Origin: Pseudomonadota bacterium
GTDB taxonomy: Bacteria > Bdellovibrionota > Bacteriovoracia > Bacteriovoracales > Bacteriovoracaceae
DNA: 64,000 nt
Assembly (NCBI GenBank): GCA_027488375.1
Contig: JAIYBW010000003.1
Span: 310,001 to 374,000, forward strand
Direction: 5' to 3'
This document shows, in pieces, positions 24,793 to 33,813 of the stretch. How positions within the stretch are numbered: position 1 is the stretch's first letter; every line of letters starts with the position of its first letter. The notes under the pieces are model-generated. The model saw only the letters and a program-made list of their open reading frames with translations, did no database searches and was not told the origin of the DNA. Both the position numbers and the translations under genes were made by a program.

Positions 24793-26036
24793 GAGTAGTG
24801 ACCCGGATTTCTATCATCTAATATAAAACGAGATTGAGATCCGAATTTAGAGAATGACCAAATGTTGCCCAGCTTTTCAGCATTATAAATGGGCAGACTT
24901 AGCTTCAAAAGATTTTCAATTTGGTCAGGTCTACTTCGACGAGATTCAATCACGAGTCTTACTGGATCAGACAGAAAAAGATATCGAGAGTGTCGAATAA
25001 GCGTATCTACAGTTTCAATTTTATCACTGCTGGCCATTCCATATTTAATGAGGTGAAAAAGGTGTTGGCCCGGATCTCTACCCATATTTGAAATGAGCCA
25101 AATAAAATCTTTCTGATTTTGAATCATGCAAAATGCTGAGCTTCTCACTTTAGATGAGCCAAAGAATAGGGGAAGAGAATCAATTCCTGAAATACTTTCA
25201 ATTTTTTGATTTGTGGAAGCGAGAAATACATCTTGTCCACTTGAGAGACCAAATATGTTTGATATCGGCATTTCTTGATCAATGAGGAAAATAGAATTTT
25301 GGTAAAGATTAAAATCATAATTTGATTGGATAACTTGACCACCTGTGGTCGTGAACTTATTCAACGAGGTATGAATGGTCATTTTTTGTTTAGTTTCAAT
25401 CTTTCTATAGAATTTGATTAACTGAGTGAATTTCAAATCCGGAACTCTTTCCCCTTCTTTAAGAATTTCGGTTCCGCGGATAAAAAATGGAGCTAACTCA
25501 TCGTTTTGTCGGAGATTATCTTTGTTCTTTTCAAGAAAGATTTCTAAATTTTTTTCAACTTTAAATTTTTGTGAGAGCTCTGAGTCTAGTATCTGAGCAT
25601 AGTGTTCAAGCCTTTTCCCATTTAGTTTTTTTGCTATCCATTCAAGACCGAAAATAAAAGGGTACTGATCCTTCTCATGGTCTGAAAAGAAATCAAGATA
25701 CAAAGGTGACGTTTTAGTTGAAATGATAAGTTGTAGTCTTGAACTTGGTGAGGATTGATCAGGCCTAATGGCCATTTGTATTAAAGACCAAAAAATAAAT
25801 TGATCTACAAAATTGTATTCTGGATGGCGCCCAATGAAATCGGAGAAAATTTCTTGAGATTTTGGGTTTGAATTTATGAGTTGCAGTGTAGTCTTTTTCT
25901 CAAGAGGACAATAAGTTGCTAATGTTGGTATATTTTTTAAATAATTTTTATCCTTCACAATTTCGGAATCAATTTTAGAAACAAAAAAAGCACAGCTCGA
26001 TAATAAGATTAGTAGTAGCAGATTAGTCATTTTCAT
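24783..26036 (-). CDS. Lipoprotein, unknown function
   Basis: 417 aa from the ATG at 26036 (an ATG at 26030 is equally possible). The N-terminus MKMTNLLLLILLSSC is a lipobox, so the mature protein begins with an acylated Cys. The remainder is a mixed alpha/beta chain without recognised motifs. A segment near residues 330-370 (FCMIQNQKDFIWLISNMGRDPGQHLFHLIKYG) reads like a buried core. Not recognised. Its start overlaps the stop of the 107-aa gene upstream and its end overlaps the ferredoxin start, so the three form one minus-strand operon. Confidence 0.75.
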   Translation of the reverse strand: MKMTNLLLLILLSSCAFFVSKIDSEIVKDKNYLKNIPTLATYCPLEKKTTLQLINSNPKSQEIFSDFIGRHPEYNFVDQFIFWSLIQMAIRPDQSSPSSRLQLIISTKTSPLYLDFFSDHEKDQYPFIFGLEWIAKKLNGKRLEHYAQILDSELSQKFKVEKNLEIFLEKNKDNLRQNDELAPFFIRGTEILKEGERVPDLKFTQLIKFYRKIETKQKMTIHTSLNKFTTTGGQVIQSNYDFNLYQNSIFLIDQEMPISNIFGLSSGQDVFLASTNQKIESISGIDSLPLFFGSSKVRSSAFCMIQNQKDFIWLISNMGRDPGQHLFHLIKYGMASSDKIETVDTLIRHSRYLFLSDPVRLVIESRRSRPDQIENLLKLSLPIYNAEKLGNIWSFSKFGSQSRFILDDRNPGHYSCK

Positions 26037-26346
26037 CGTCCAGTTCAATATCAGGTGATGAATGCTTATCTTGAAGTTTAAATTTTTCATGAAGACTTAA
26101 ATCATGATCGAGATCCATTACTTTCTTATTCTTCGCCTTTAAAATCATAAATACAAAGACTCCATTCTCTGAAGATTGTAGTTTGAGGTCAAGAATCATA
26201 AACCCACTTTGGAGTATTCCCTGAAGAATTTTGTCGAACTCTTTTTCTCTGTACCCTGTTTTTCTTTGAGGTGGGGAGGGAAGAAAATAGGTAAAAGGCT
26301 TGATTAAAATTGTTTTTGAGGAAGGCTTTTTCATCTTCTTTGCCAT
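26023..26346 (-). CDS. Small cytoplasmic protein, unknown function
   Basis: 107 aa, starting MAKKMKKPSSK at 26346 with GGAG 8 nt upstream. The N-terminal 30 residues are Lys/Pro-rich. The middle (FDKILQGILQSGFMILDLKLQSSENGVFVFMILKAK) predicts one helix and two strands, and the tail is acidic. Family not recognised. It is the first gene of the minus-strand operon with the lipoprotein and ferredoxin. Confidence 0.6.
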   Translation of the reverse strand: MAKKMKKPSSKTILIKPFTYFLPSPPQRKTGYREKEFDKILQGILQSGFMILDLKLQSSENGVFVFMILKAKNKKVMDLDHDLSLHEKFKLQDKHSSPDIELDDEND

Positions 26347-26492
26347 CTAAAATGCTCCGGTATTCTTTATCTTTCACTACTTTAATTGATTTTATTCTAG
26401 TCTTTTAATAGGCGAGAAGGCAAATGCCTGAGTAGGATCTTTATTTTGGTAAATAATATCCCTTGGAAAAGTTTGCCTCCTGATATTTTGCT

Positions 26493-26519
26493 TTGTTAAA
26501 AAAAAAGTCTGGGTATAAT
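26493..26519 (+). promoter_or_regulatory. Promoter of the candidate sRNA
   Basis: A perfect -10 TATAAT is at 26514-26519. TTGTTA at 26493-26498 is the best -35 (15-bp spacer; TTTGTT gives 16). Initiation is expected near 26526, just before the first hairpin. Confidence 0.6.
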
Positions 26520-26525
26520 AAAAGT

Positions 26526-26600
26526 AAGATGTGACAGGATGTCACTCTCAAAGGCACGGATGCCGAAAAGAAGGGAGCCAAGCAGGGGCTCCCTTTTTTT
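26526..26600 (+). ncRNA. Candidate CsrA-sequestering small RNA (CsrB/RsmZ-like, miniature)
   Basis: About 75 nt between a sigma-70-like promoter and an intrinsic terminator, without an ORF. Hairpin 1: GTGAC (26531-26535), loop AGGAT, GTCAC (26541-26545), which presents ACAGGATGT. Hairpin 2: GGCA (26553-26556), loop CGGA, TGCC (26561-26564), which presents CACGGATG. Hairpin 3 is the terminator, AAGGGAGCC (26571-26579) with GGCTCCCTT (26587-26595) and T-tract. CAGGATG in a hairpin loop is the repeat of E. coli CsrB, and CACGGAT is the CsrA site in the glgC leader. CsrA dimers would bridge the two loops. No csrA gene is in the window. A leader or attenuator for the FHA gene at 26635 is the alternative. 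Confidence 0.6.
26571..26600 (+). terminator. Intrinsic terminator ending the candidate sRNA
   Basis: A nine-base stem AAGGGAGCC/GGCTCCCTT is followed by a run of T. It lies 35 bp before the FHA gene and far from the end of any + strand coding gene, so it implies a short non-coding transcript. Confidence 0.88.
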
Positions 26601-26634
26601 ATGTCCTCTTACCATCTTGCCCATTGTTTGAAGT

Positions 26635-27786
26635 ATGTTTATCAAAGTTGAAGTTGAATTTTTAGACACTGTTATTTATGAGATAAATCAAGAAAGATTT
26701 TTTGTCGGTTCTGCACTCTCAAATCACATCTCCTTTAAATTGCCGTCAATCAGTAAAAAGCATGTAGAGTTTATTTTTGAAGAAAATGTCTGGAAAGTTA
26801 TGGATCTGGGCAGTACTAATGGCACTTATCTTGAAGAACAAAAACTAGCTAAAAATAAACCAATCAAAATTCTTCCCGGAGAGACTGTTCGCCTTGGAGA
26901 TATGGTTTTTTTAACACTTATTCAAAAGGCGAATGAATTTTCACCTCTTCCTGCTGCAGATTTAGTAGAAGAGCCCGAAGAAATTCCTCTTTTAGATCCG
27001 GATAAAACCCAGGTTATATCGTTAACTGCGCTTGAAAGAGCTCGTTTAAATATGGCCAGGAAAAAGAAAAAAGAGCTCATGCAAAAAAATGCAGAAGCTC
27101 TGAAGCAAAAAATAGCCGATACTCAGCTTATTTCGAGAGTACTATCTATCATCGTTTTACTTTTGGCCGTTGGTTGGGGTGTCAACAAGCTCTGGATCGC
27201 CAGAATGAAGAAAGTTGATAAAGAATTTATTATTAAAAAAATACAGGGAAAGAATGCTGGTGATTTAGAGATTGAGGCCGATATTGAAGGGTTGAGAATC
27301 CCTAGAGCACTTTTATTATCAAGAAGTAAGATTGGAAAATATTTACCAACTAAGAAATGTGGGCAGGATCAAGTTAAAGAATTCTGTGAAGGAAATCCTA
27401 TATTTTCAATCAAAGATAATGGTGTTTTGATAGATCCTCCATCAAATTATTTATTCTTTTTAGATGAAAAGAATTATTTAGCGAATATTAGATTTCTTTT
27501 AGCTGAAGGTGATTCACCAAGTCAGCGAGCGATCATGAAATTTGCTTTCCTCTCATTTTATAAAGAGTATATTGAAGGGAAAGAGCTTTTAGAGGGGTCA
27601 AGAGTCTATGTTGCTTTCTATGCAAAAGATCAGCTGAATATTTTTTCATTAAAATCTGTGATTGGATTTGAGGCAGACAGGGCCCAGATGATCAGCTCTG
27701 AGCTAGAGGCTTTAAAGTTTCCAGGTCCCTACCCAAAAATTGAAAAAATTCTGACTGGTTTGGATAAGTACTTTACCCTGTATTAG
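26635..27786 (+). CDS. FHA-domain membrane protein
   Basis: 383 aa. The N-terminal FHA domain (about 15-95) shows FFVGSALSNHISFKLPSISKKHVEFIF and VMDLGSTNGTYLEEQKL, the conserved phosphothreonine-binding Gly-Ser/Ser-x-x-His/Asn-Gly pattern. A Lys-rich coiled stretch (about 135-160) precedes a single transmembrane helix (about residues 166-184, VLSIIVLLLAVGWGVNKLW). The following 195 residues would be extracytoplasmic, with a CGQDQVKEFC cysteine pair and no recognised fold. This layout suits a transmembrane sensor or scaffold reading Ser/Thr phosphorylation inside the cell. The ribosome-binding site is weak, and it sits immediately after the candidate sRNA. Confidence 0.87.
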   Translation: MFIKVEVEFLDTVIYEINQERFFVGSALSNHISFKLPSISKKHVEFIFEENVWKVMDLGSTNGTYLEEQKLAKNKPIKILPGETVRLGDMVFLTLIQKANEFSPLPAADLVEEPEEIPLLDPDKTQVISLTALERARLNMARKKKKELMQKNAEALKQKIADTQLISRVLSIIVLLLAVGWGVNKLWIARMKKVDKEFIIKKIQGKNAGDLEIEADIEGLRIPRALLLSRSKIGKYLPTKKCGQDQVKEFCEGNPIFSIKDNGVLIDPPSNYLFFLDEKNYLANIRFLLAEGDSPSQRAIMKFAFLSFYKEYIEGKELLEGSRVYVAFYAKDQLNIFSLKSVIGFEADRAQMISSELEALKFPGPYPKIEKILTGLDKYFTLY

Positions 27787-27857
27787 TTTTTAATTTTTTT
27801 TCACAAAATCAGGTATTTCCTAGCTAAATCCAACCTATTTTAACTAAAATAGTCACC

Positions 27858-29075
27858 ATGACAAACTCAAATATAAAACCCAAAATTTTACTTGTTGAAA
27901 ATATTCACCCAGTCGCTAAGGAAAGATTAGAGTACGAGGGCTTTCAAGTTGATACTTTGTCGCATGCCCCTGATGAAGCTGAATTGATTAAGATTTTACC
28001 GTCCTACACGGCAGTAGGTATTCGCTCTAAAACTGAAATAACAAAAAAAGTTTTAGATTCATTAAATGAACTATCATCCATCGGTTGTTTTTGTATTGGG
28101 ACCAATCAGGTTGATCTCGCCGCTGCAAAAGAGCGGGGTATTGCAGTTTTTAATGCTCCTCACTCTAATACAAGAAGTGTCGCTGAACTTGTTATTGCAG
28201 AGATGATTGCTCTATCTAGACAACTTGGGGATAGAAACACAAAAGCTCACCTTGGCGACTGGTTTAAGTCAGCAGATGGCTCTAAAGAAGTCAGAGGGAA
28301 AACGCTAGGAATAGTTGGTTACGGTCATATTGGTAGCCAGGTGAGTATTTTGGCCGAAGCGATGGGCCTTAAAGTTATCTTTTTTGATACAATAAAAAAA
28401 CTCCCCCTGGGTAATGCTAAATCGTCTCCAAATTTAGATGAACTTCTGGCCGAGTCAGATTTTGTCACTCTTCATGTCCCAGAGATACCGGAAACCATGA
28501 ATATGATTTCTCGAGATCAGTTAATGAAAATGAAGAAGGGAAGTTATCTTATTAATGCAAGTCGGGGCTCAGTTGTAGTGATAGAGGATCTCGTAGAGGC
28601 CCTCAAATCAAAACATATTGCTGGTTGTGCGGTGGATGTGTTCCCTGTTGAACCTGCCTCAAATAAAGAGAAGTTCATTTCTCCTCTTCAGGGTCTAAGT
28701 AATGTGATATTAACTCCACATATTGGTGGTAGTACAGAAGAGGCCCAAAAATCAATCGGAGAAGAGGTCTCAGAAAGTTTTAGACGGTTTTTAAAAATTG
28801 GTTCTACTTCTGGTGCAGTCAATTTTCCTAACGTCGATCTAGCGATTAAGCTTGGAACTTCAAGAATGCTAAATGTTCATAAAAATGAACCAGGTGTTCT
28901 TGGTGAAATTAACGGAATTATTTCTACTGCTGGGGCAAATATCGAGGGACAGTACTTGTCTACGGATGAGAAAATTGGCTACCTCGTTATAGATGTTCAT
29001 TCATCTCAGGTCGATGCAATTGCTGCAGAAATTAGTAAACTCAAGCGATCAATAAGGACCAGAGTCGTTTACTGA
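27858..29075 (+). CDS. serA: D-3-phosphoglycerate dehydrogenase
   Basis: 405 aa, close to E. coli SerA. It is the first enzyme of serine biosynthesis (3-phosphoglycerate to 3-phosphohydroxypyruvate, NAD-linked). Substrate domain with GIRSKTEITKKVLD and GCFCIGTNQVDLAAAKERGIAVFN. NAD-binding fold GIVGYGHIGSQVSILAEAMGL. Catalytic Arg in INASRGSVV, Glu in AVDVFPVEPAS and His in LTPHIGGSTEEAQ. A C-terminal ACT domain (about 330-405) implies serine feedback inhibition. It precedes the SIS gene by 16 bp. Confidence 0.96.
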   Translation: MTNSNIKPKILLVENIHPVAKERLEYEGFQVDTLSHAPDEAELIKILPSYTAVGIRSKTEITKKVLDSLNELSSIGCFCIGTNQVDLAAAKERGIAVFNAPHSNTRSVAELVIAEMIALSRQLGDRNTKAHLGDWFKSADGSKEVRGKTLGIVGYGHIGSQVSILAEAMGLKVIFFDTIKKLPLGNAKSSPNLDELLAESDFVTLHVPEIPETMNMISRDQLMKMKKGSYLINASRGSVVVIEDLVEALKSKHIAGCAVDVFPVEPASNKEKFISPLQGLSNVILTPHIGGSTEEAQKSIGEEVSESFRRFLKIGSTSGAVNFPNVDLAIKLGTSRMLNVHKNEPGVLGEINGIISTAGANIEGQYLSTDEKIGYLVIDVHSSQVDAIAAEISKLKRSIRTRVVY

Positions 29076-29091
29076 CTTTGAAGTATTCAGA

Positions 29092-30594
29092 ATGCCTAAT
29101 TCAAAAGCGGCCCATTTTTTATCTATCGCTGATCAGTTTAAACTTGGTCATCTTGAGACAGAGAGTTTTCATCCTCTCACTGGTCATTTATCACAAACAG
29201 TTCAGGCCGATGTGGGCCAGGCTTTCAAGATTCTTGAACAAGTTGATCGGCAGGCCATTGAGCTTATAAAAAATAAAGCGGAACTCATTTGGGAAATGGC
29301 CCAGTCTATTCAAAATACTCTGCAAAAAGGACACAAAGTCTTTATGTGCGGTTGCGGAGCAACTGGAAGATTAAGTCTTGTTTTAGAAACTCTTTATAGG
29401 CAACAATTTGGTCAAACTGATCAAGTCATTTCTTTTATGGCCGGTGGAGATTTCGCCTTAATTAAGTCTGTAGAAAGCTTTGAGGATAAGGTTGAATATG
29501 GTGAAAGACAGCTGAAAGAACTTGGTTTTGGAGAGCATGATTTACTTCTTTCCCCGACTGAAGGAGGGGAGACTCCCTTTGTGATAGGTGCTACAAATTT
29601 AGCAGCAAAAATTTCTTCAGTGGCGCCATATTTTTTATATTGCAACCCTGACCATCTTTTAGTTCCTATTAAGCGCTCCCAGGAGGTCTTAACAAACCCC
29701 AAGATTAAAAAAGTTAATTTAGCAGTAGGCCCTATGGCGATCTCTGGGTCTACAAGAATGCAAGCTTCCACAGTTTTGATGCTGGCGATAGGTGTAGGAT
29801 TGCTTTATCAGCATAAAAATCGAGTTGAATTCAATGAGTTCTTCACAGATTTCTTAAAAAAATTAACAAATACTGATTACTCTTTATTTAAAAACATTAC
29901 TTCTCTTGAAGCGAATTTGTATCATGAGAAGAGGTATCTCAATTACCTCTCTGATTCTTACCTTGGTATTAGTATCCTCACTGATACCACAGAGCGATCT
30001 CCTACATTTTCTCTGCGGTCTTTTGAAAATAGACTTGATGCCGGTCATGAGCACTCCTTAAGTTATCTTTTCATAAAAGATGCTGAAAATTCTGCTCAGG
30101 CCTGGAGTGAGCTTTTATGCCGCAAACCAAGACCTGTTGAGTGGCCTGAGTTAGATGGGCGAATAGGGCATGAAAAGTTATTAGGCTTTGATATATCCTC
30201 AAATGGACTGAATTCACGCTCTAAAGAAATCCCTACCGTCGATTTTAAAATTTACTATGAAAATGAATCGGTTCAATTTCATTGTTTATCAGAGAAAGTG
30301 ATTTTTTCTTGGGGGGATCAGCCTTTGGTTAATCATTTAATGGTTAAGATGCTTTTAAATGCTCATTCTACTTTAGTGATGGGCTTAATGGACAGATACC
30401 AGGGAAATGTGATGACTTGGGTGAGGGCGAGTAATAATAAACTTATCGACCGAGCTGCTCGTTATATCCAAGAGATTTTGAAGAAAAATGGTCGCGTCGT
30501 AAATTATGATCAAATTGTAGCTAAAATATTTGAAGAGATTGAAATCTTAAAGGATAACGAATCAATAGTCTTAAATGTGGTTAAAAAGTTTTAA
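29092..30594 (+). CDS. MurQ/GKRP-like SIS-domain protein
   Basis: 500 aa. The SIS fold is clear: [19 protein letters not shown] (sugar-phosphate loop), [21 protein letters not shown] and [20 protein letters not shown]. These match N-acetylmuramate-6-phosphate etherase MurQ and its vertebrate relative, glucokinase regulatory protein. The protein is about 200 residues longer than bacterial MurQ, with a second SIS-like half as in GKRP-type proteins. It may act in recycling peptidoglycan sugars, which would be plentiful for a predator, but an etherase activity is not proven. Its stop overlaps the tatA stop by 4 bp in convergent orientation. Confidence 0.8.
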   Translation: MPNSKAAHFLSIADQFKLGHLETESFHPLTGHLSQTVQADVGQAFKILEQVDRQAIELIKNKAELIWEMAQSIQNTLQKGHKVFMCGCGATGRLSLVLETLYRQQFGQTDQVISFMAGGDFALIKSVESFEDKVEYGERQLKELGFGEHDLLLSPTEGGETPFVIGATNLAAKISSVAPYFLYCNPDHLLVPIKRSQEVLTNPKIKKVNLAVGPMAISGSTRMQASTVLMLAIGVGLLYQHKNRVEFNEFFTDFLKKLTNTDYSLFKNITSLEANLYHEKRYLNYLSDSYLGISILTDTTERSPTFSLRSFENRLDAGHEHSLSYLFIKDAENSAQAWSELLCRKPRPVEWPELDGRIGHEKLLGFDISSNGLNSRSKEIPTVDFKIYYENESVQFHCLSEKVIFSWGDQPLVNHLMVKMLLNAHSTLVMGLMDRYQGNVMTWVRASNNKLIDRAARYIQEILKKNGRVVNYDQIVAKIFEEIEILKDNESIVLNVVKKF

Positions 30595-30752
30595 GACTTT
30601 TTATCATTGTCGTTATCACCTTTCATGCCCTTCTTGAAATTCTTGATAGACTCTCCAAGGGAGCTTCCAAGTTGAGGTAGTTTTTTTCCACCAAACATCA
30701 GAACAACGATGAGTAAGATAACAACAAGTTCGCCCATTCCTAATCCAAGCAT
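30591..30752 (-). CDS. tatA: Twin-arginine translocase subunit TatA
   Basis: 53 aa from the ATG at 30752, preceded by AAAGGA on the minus strand. The chain [20 protein letters not shown] has the polar Glu in the short transmembrane helix. It is followed by the hinge [23 protein letters not shown], the standard FG(xx)KLP and amphipathic helix, and a charged tail. TatA multimers form the channel for folded proteins. tatB and tatC are not in the window. Next gene upstream on the same strand is queF. Confidence 0.95.
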   Translation of the reverse strand: MLGLGMGELVVILLIVVLMFGGKKLPQLGSSLGESIKNFKKGMKGDNDNDKKS

Positions 30753-30775
30753 ATAAATCCTTTTAAATCATTTTA

Positions 30776-31300
30776 TTAGTAAAGCCTTGCGAGGTCCATT
30801 CCATATTTTCCAGGCGAATAGTTGGCCATTCTCACATTTTTTAAGTTTTTGAATTCTTTTTGGCCATTATCCATAGAAGCATAAGGGAAAATAGCGATGC
30901 CTCCACGCGGGGTAAAATCACCCATTACTTCAATAAATTTTGGCTTCATGAGTTTGAACAAATCTTTGCAAATTTTTTGAACGCAATCTTCATGGAAATC
31001 ACCGTGATTTCGAAAGCTGAACAAATAAATTTTCAGAGACTTTGATTCAACCATTTCTTTATCAGCAATATAATTAATAAAGATTTTAGCAAAGTCTGGC
31101 TGGCCTGTTTTTGGGCATAGAGAAGTAAATTCAGTACAGATGAAGCTAGTCCAAGCATCATTTTCAGGATTTTTGTTTGGAAATTTTTCCAAAATTGATG
31201 GGGAATAGGTCTCTGGATATTGGGTTTTTGTGTCGCCCAATAAGCTCACTGTACCTAGTTCTTTATCTTTACGCCCCTGAGGGCTTGCTTTTTTACCCAT
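30776..31300 (-). CDS. queF: NADPH-dependent 7-cyano-7-deazaguanine reductase QueF
   Basis: 174 aa from the ATG at 31300 (AAGG 8 nt upstream; a GTG at 31309 would add three residues). Reduces preQ0 to preQ1 in queuosine tRNA modification. The active-site motif is FICTEFTSLCPKTGQPDFA, with the nucleophile Cys near residue 63. KIYLFSFRNHGDFHEDCVQKI holds the conserved Glu/His of the nitrile-reductase T-fold. VMGDFTPRGGIAI corresponds to the C-terminal signature. The size fits the unimodular (type I) QueF group. Confidence 0.96.
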   Translation of the reverse strand: MGKKASPQGRKDKELGTVSLLGDTKTQYPETYSPSILEKFPNKNPENDAWTSFICTEFTSLCPKTGQPDFAKIFINYIADKEMVESKSLKIYLFSFRNHGDFHEDCVQKICKDLFKLMKPKFIEVMGDFTPRGGIAIFPYASMDNGQKEFKNLKNVRMANYSPGKYGMDLARLY

Positions 31301-31366
31301 ATCTAACACCTTGTATAAGCTTTGATTCTAGTCATTTACCGCTATGTGTGACATAAAGTCTAGACT

Positions 31367-33763
31367 ATGAGTGAAAAAATTAAAGTTGTGTTGGGTCAGC
31401 TCGGCTCACCTAAGAGTACTAAAGTATCAGATGTCCGTGCCTATCTTAAAGAATTTCTAGGAGATCCAAGGGTTGTGGATATTAATCCTATCCTTTGGAA
31501 GATCATTTTGAATCTTTTTGTCCTTCCTTTCAGGCCTAAAAAGTCGGCTGAAGCCTATTCGAGGATCCTTCAAAAAGACGGCTTCCCATTAATTACAAAT
31601 ACCGAGAAAGTGGCCAATTCACTCAAGCCTCTCTTGGATAAGAATCTTGAACTCAACCATATCTTTCTACTTTCATCTCCTAGGGCCAAAGATGTTCTTG
31701 ATGAGTGGGAGAAAGAAGAGGTTTCTACAAGGGCCCAAAAGGTTCTGGTTTTGCCTCAATTCCCTCAATACTCTGAAGCGACTATCGCCTCAGTCGTTGA
31801 TGCTCTTGGTGGGGAGTTTAAAGGTCGAGTTAATATTCCAAGTTTTACCGTTTTGAATTCTTATCATCGATCTAAAGCGTTTATTGATCATTCAGTGAGA
31901 AAAGTTCAAGAATCTCTTGAACTTCATAATGACATAAACGAAATTGTGATTTCCTTTCACGGTATCCCCTTAAGACGAGTCTTAAAAAAGAAAGATCTTT
32001 ATCTATTACATTGTTTAGAGACTTATGAATTAATTAAAGAACGATTAAACACAACGCTTCCAATGTCCATGACTTTTCAGTCACGATTTGGATCTGAAAT
32101 TTGGCTTGGGCCCTATACTGATAAGACAGTTGTTGAAAAAATCGAGTCTGGCGTAAAAAAGATTGCTGTTTATTGCCCAAGTTTTGTCGTTGACTGCCTT
32201 GAAACCACTGATGAAATTGGGACTGAGCTTGCCCATGAAGTCCATGAGGCCGGTGGTGAACTTGTTCACGTGCCGTGTTTGAATGCAGATCCTGAATGGA
32301 TCAAGGATTACGCTCATTTCATCAATACTTACGCCAACGGATCTGAGGAAGAGAGACAAAATCTTTTCTACAATATAGATGCTTCTAAAAGGTATAAACA
32401 CGTGCTGACTGAACAAGAAAAAATTGCTCCATCTGAGTTAACTCCCGAATCAAAAAAAGTGTTAAAGCTTATTTTCCTCACTATGTTCATGGACCTCGTG
32501 GGATTTTCGATCATTTTTCCGATGTTCCCGGCTATGGCGAAATATTATTTAACGACAGATTCTAATAATTTCTTCCTTTCAAAAATGATGGAGCTTATTT
32601 CTACCATCCAAAGTATATCCTTTGGTAGTGATGGTAGTGTCGGAATGAGCACGGTTGTCCTTTTTGGAGGTCTTCTAGGCGCCCTTTATTCCTTATTGCA
32701 ATTTTTTGCGGCCCCAATTTGGGGAGGTATTTCTGATCGAGTTGGGCGTCGGCCTGTTCTTCTCATTTCTGTTTTTGGCCTTTTCCTAAGTTATGTTCTT
32801 TGGATATTCTCTGGTTCTTTCACTCTTCTCATTGCGGCCAGGGCCATTGGTGGTCTGATGTCGGGGAATCTCTCCATAGCGTCAGCCGTCGTGAGTGACA
32901 TTACAGATGAAAAAAATCGATCTAAAGGAATGGCTTTTATCGGGATTGCCTTTGCTTTAGGTTTTGTTTTTGGGCCTGCTCTAGGAGGGATTCTCTCTCT
33001 ATATAATCCGCTAACGACTAATCCAGATTGGCAAAACATTGGAATTAATCCATTTTCTACTCCAGCATTGTTAGCAGCTTTACTAAGTTTTATAAATTTC
33101 ATCACAATTTATAAATTTTTCCCTGAAACTTTAAAGCCTGGAGAAAGCACTCACTATAAGCGGAGTTTAAATCCTTTAAAGTTGTTCAAACCACTTCCAA
33201 TTAAGGGAGTGAATCTTACTAATTTAAGTTATTTCTTTTTCATCACAGCTTTTTCTGGCATGGAATTTACTCTTACGTTTCTGGCCGTAGAAAGGCTTGG
33301 CTACACTTCCATGGATAATGCTTACATGTTTATCTTTATTGGGTTTGTGATTGGAATGGTTCAAGGAGGATATGTAAGGAGGAAGGCCCATTCAGTTGGA
33401 GAAAAGAAAATGGCCCTCCAAGGACTGACGCTCATTGCTCCAGGATTAGTCCTCATTGCTTTCACTAAAGTGGCCTGGATGCTTTATTTAGGTCTATTCT
33501 TCCTTGCTGTTGGATCAGCTATGGTCATCCCATGCATGACAACGTTAGTGTCGCTGTATTCCCCTAAAACTATGCAGGGACAAAGTCTTGGTATCTTTCG
33601 CTCTCTAGGTTCTCTAGGGCGTGTCATTGGCCCAGTCTATGCATCTCTTATTTATTGGCGCTTTGGTTCTATAGCGGCTTATATCTCAGGAGCTCTCTTA
33701 GTTTTTTTACCAGTGACGATTTTGTCTCGATTGCCTGATCGTAATAAAGAAGAAGAGATGTAA
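31367..33763 (+). CDS. hemH: Ferrochelatase-MFS transporter fusion
   Basis: 798 aa in one open frame. Residues 1-345 are a full ferrochelatase: VVLGQLGSPKS, FLGDPRVVD, FPQYSEATIAS, VISFHGIP with the catalytic His198 and PSFVVDCLETTDEIG with the conserved Glu279. After a charged linker of about 20 residues, a 12-helix MFS transporter begins near residue 366 (VLKLIFLTMFMDLVGFSIIFP). It has the motif-A loop WGGISDRVGRRPVLL and GRVIGPVYASLIYW, like the TetA/TCR drug-efflux branch. The first half inserts iron into porphyrin. The second might export or import a metal, porphyrin or unrelated solute. It is divergent from queF, with no ribosome-binding site of note. Confidence 0.93.
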   Translation: MSEKIKVVLGQLGSPKSTKVSDVRAYLKEFLGDPRVVDINPILWKIILNLFVLPFRPKKSAEAYSRILQKDGFPLITNTEKVANSLKPLLDKNLELNHIFLLSSPRAKDVLDEWEKEEVSTRAQKVLVLPQFPQYSEATIASVVDALGGEFKGRVNIPSFTVLNSYHRSKAFIDHSVRKVQESLELHNDINEIVISFHGIPLRRVLKKKDLYLLHCLETYELIKERLNTTLPMSMTFQSRFGSEIWLGPYTDKTVVEKIESGVKKIAVYCPSFVVDCLETTDEIGTELAHEVHEAGGELVHVPCLNADPEWIKDYAHFINTYANGSEEERQNLFYNIDASKRYKHVLTEQEKIAPSELTPESKKVLKLIFLTMFMDLVGFSIIFPMFPAMAKYYLTTDSNNFFLSKMMELISTIQSISFGSDGSVGMSTVVLFGGLLGALYSLLQFFAAPIWGGISDRVGRRPVLLISVFGLFLSYVLWIFSGSFTLLIAARAIGGLMSGNLSIASAVVSDITDEKNRSKGMAFIGIAFALGFVFGPALGGILSLYNPLTTNPDWQNIGINPFSTPALLAALLSFINFITIYKFFPETLKPGESTHYKRSLNPLKLFKPLPIKGVNLTNLSYFFFITAFSGMEFTLTFLAVERLGYTSMDNAYMFIFIGFVIGMVQGGYVRRKAHSVGEKKMALQGLTLIAPGLVLIAFTKVAWMLYLGLFFLAVGSAMVIPCMTTLVSLYSPKTMQGQSLGIFRSLGSLGRVIGPVYASLIYWRFGSIAAYISGALLVFLPVTILSRLPDRNKEEEM

Positions 33764-33813
33764 TCTCTCCAAGTTGCGCTCGTAAATGTGATGAAAAATA
33801 TCCAAAACCTTAA

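Noticed and set aside
26526-26600. Guanidine-II (mini-ykkC) or GEMM/merRNA-type riboswitch for the small RNA
   Set aside because: Only one of the two hairpins contains ACGR, no efflux gene follows, and the GEMM core sequences are absent; GGA loops fit CsrA better.
29078-29269. 63-aa + strand ORF at the serA-SIS junction
   Set aside because: Out-of-frame overlap with the start of the SIS gene, no family features.
31301-31366. preQ1 riboswitch before queF
   Set aside because: The divergent gap is only 66 bp and has no preQ1-I or II pattern that I can find.
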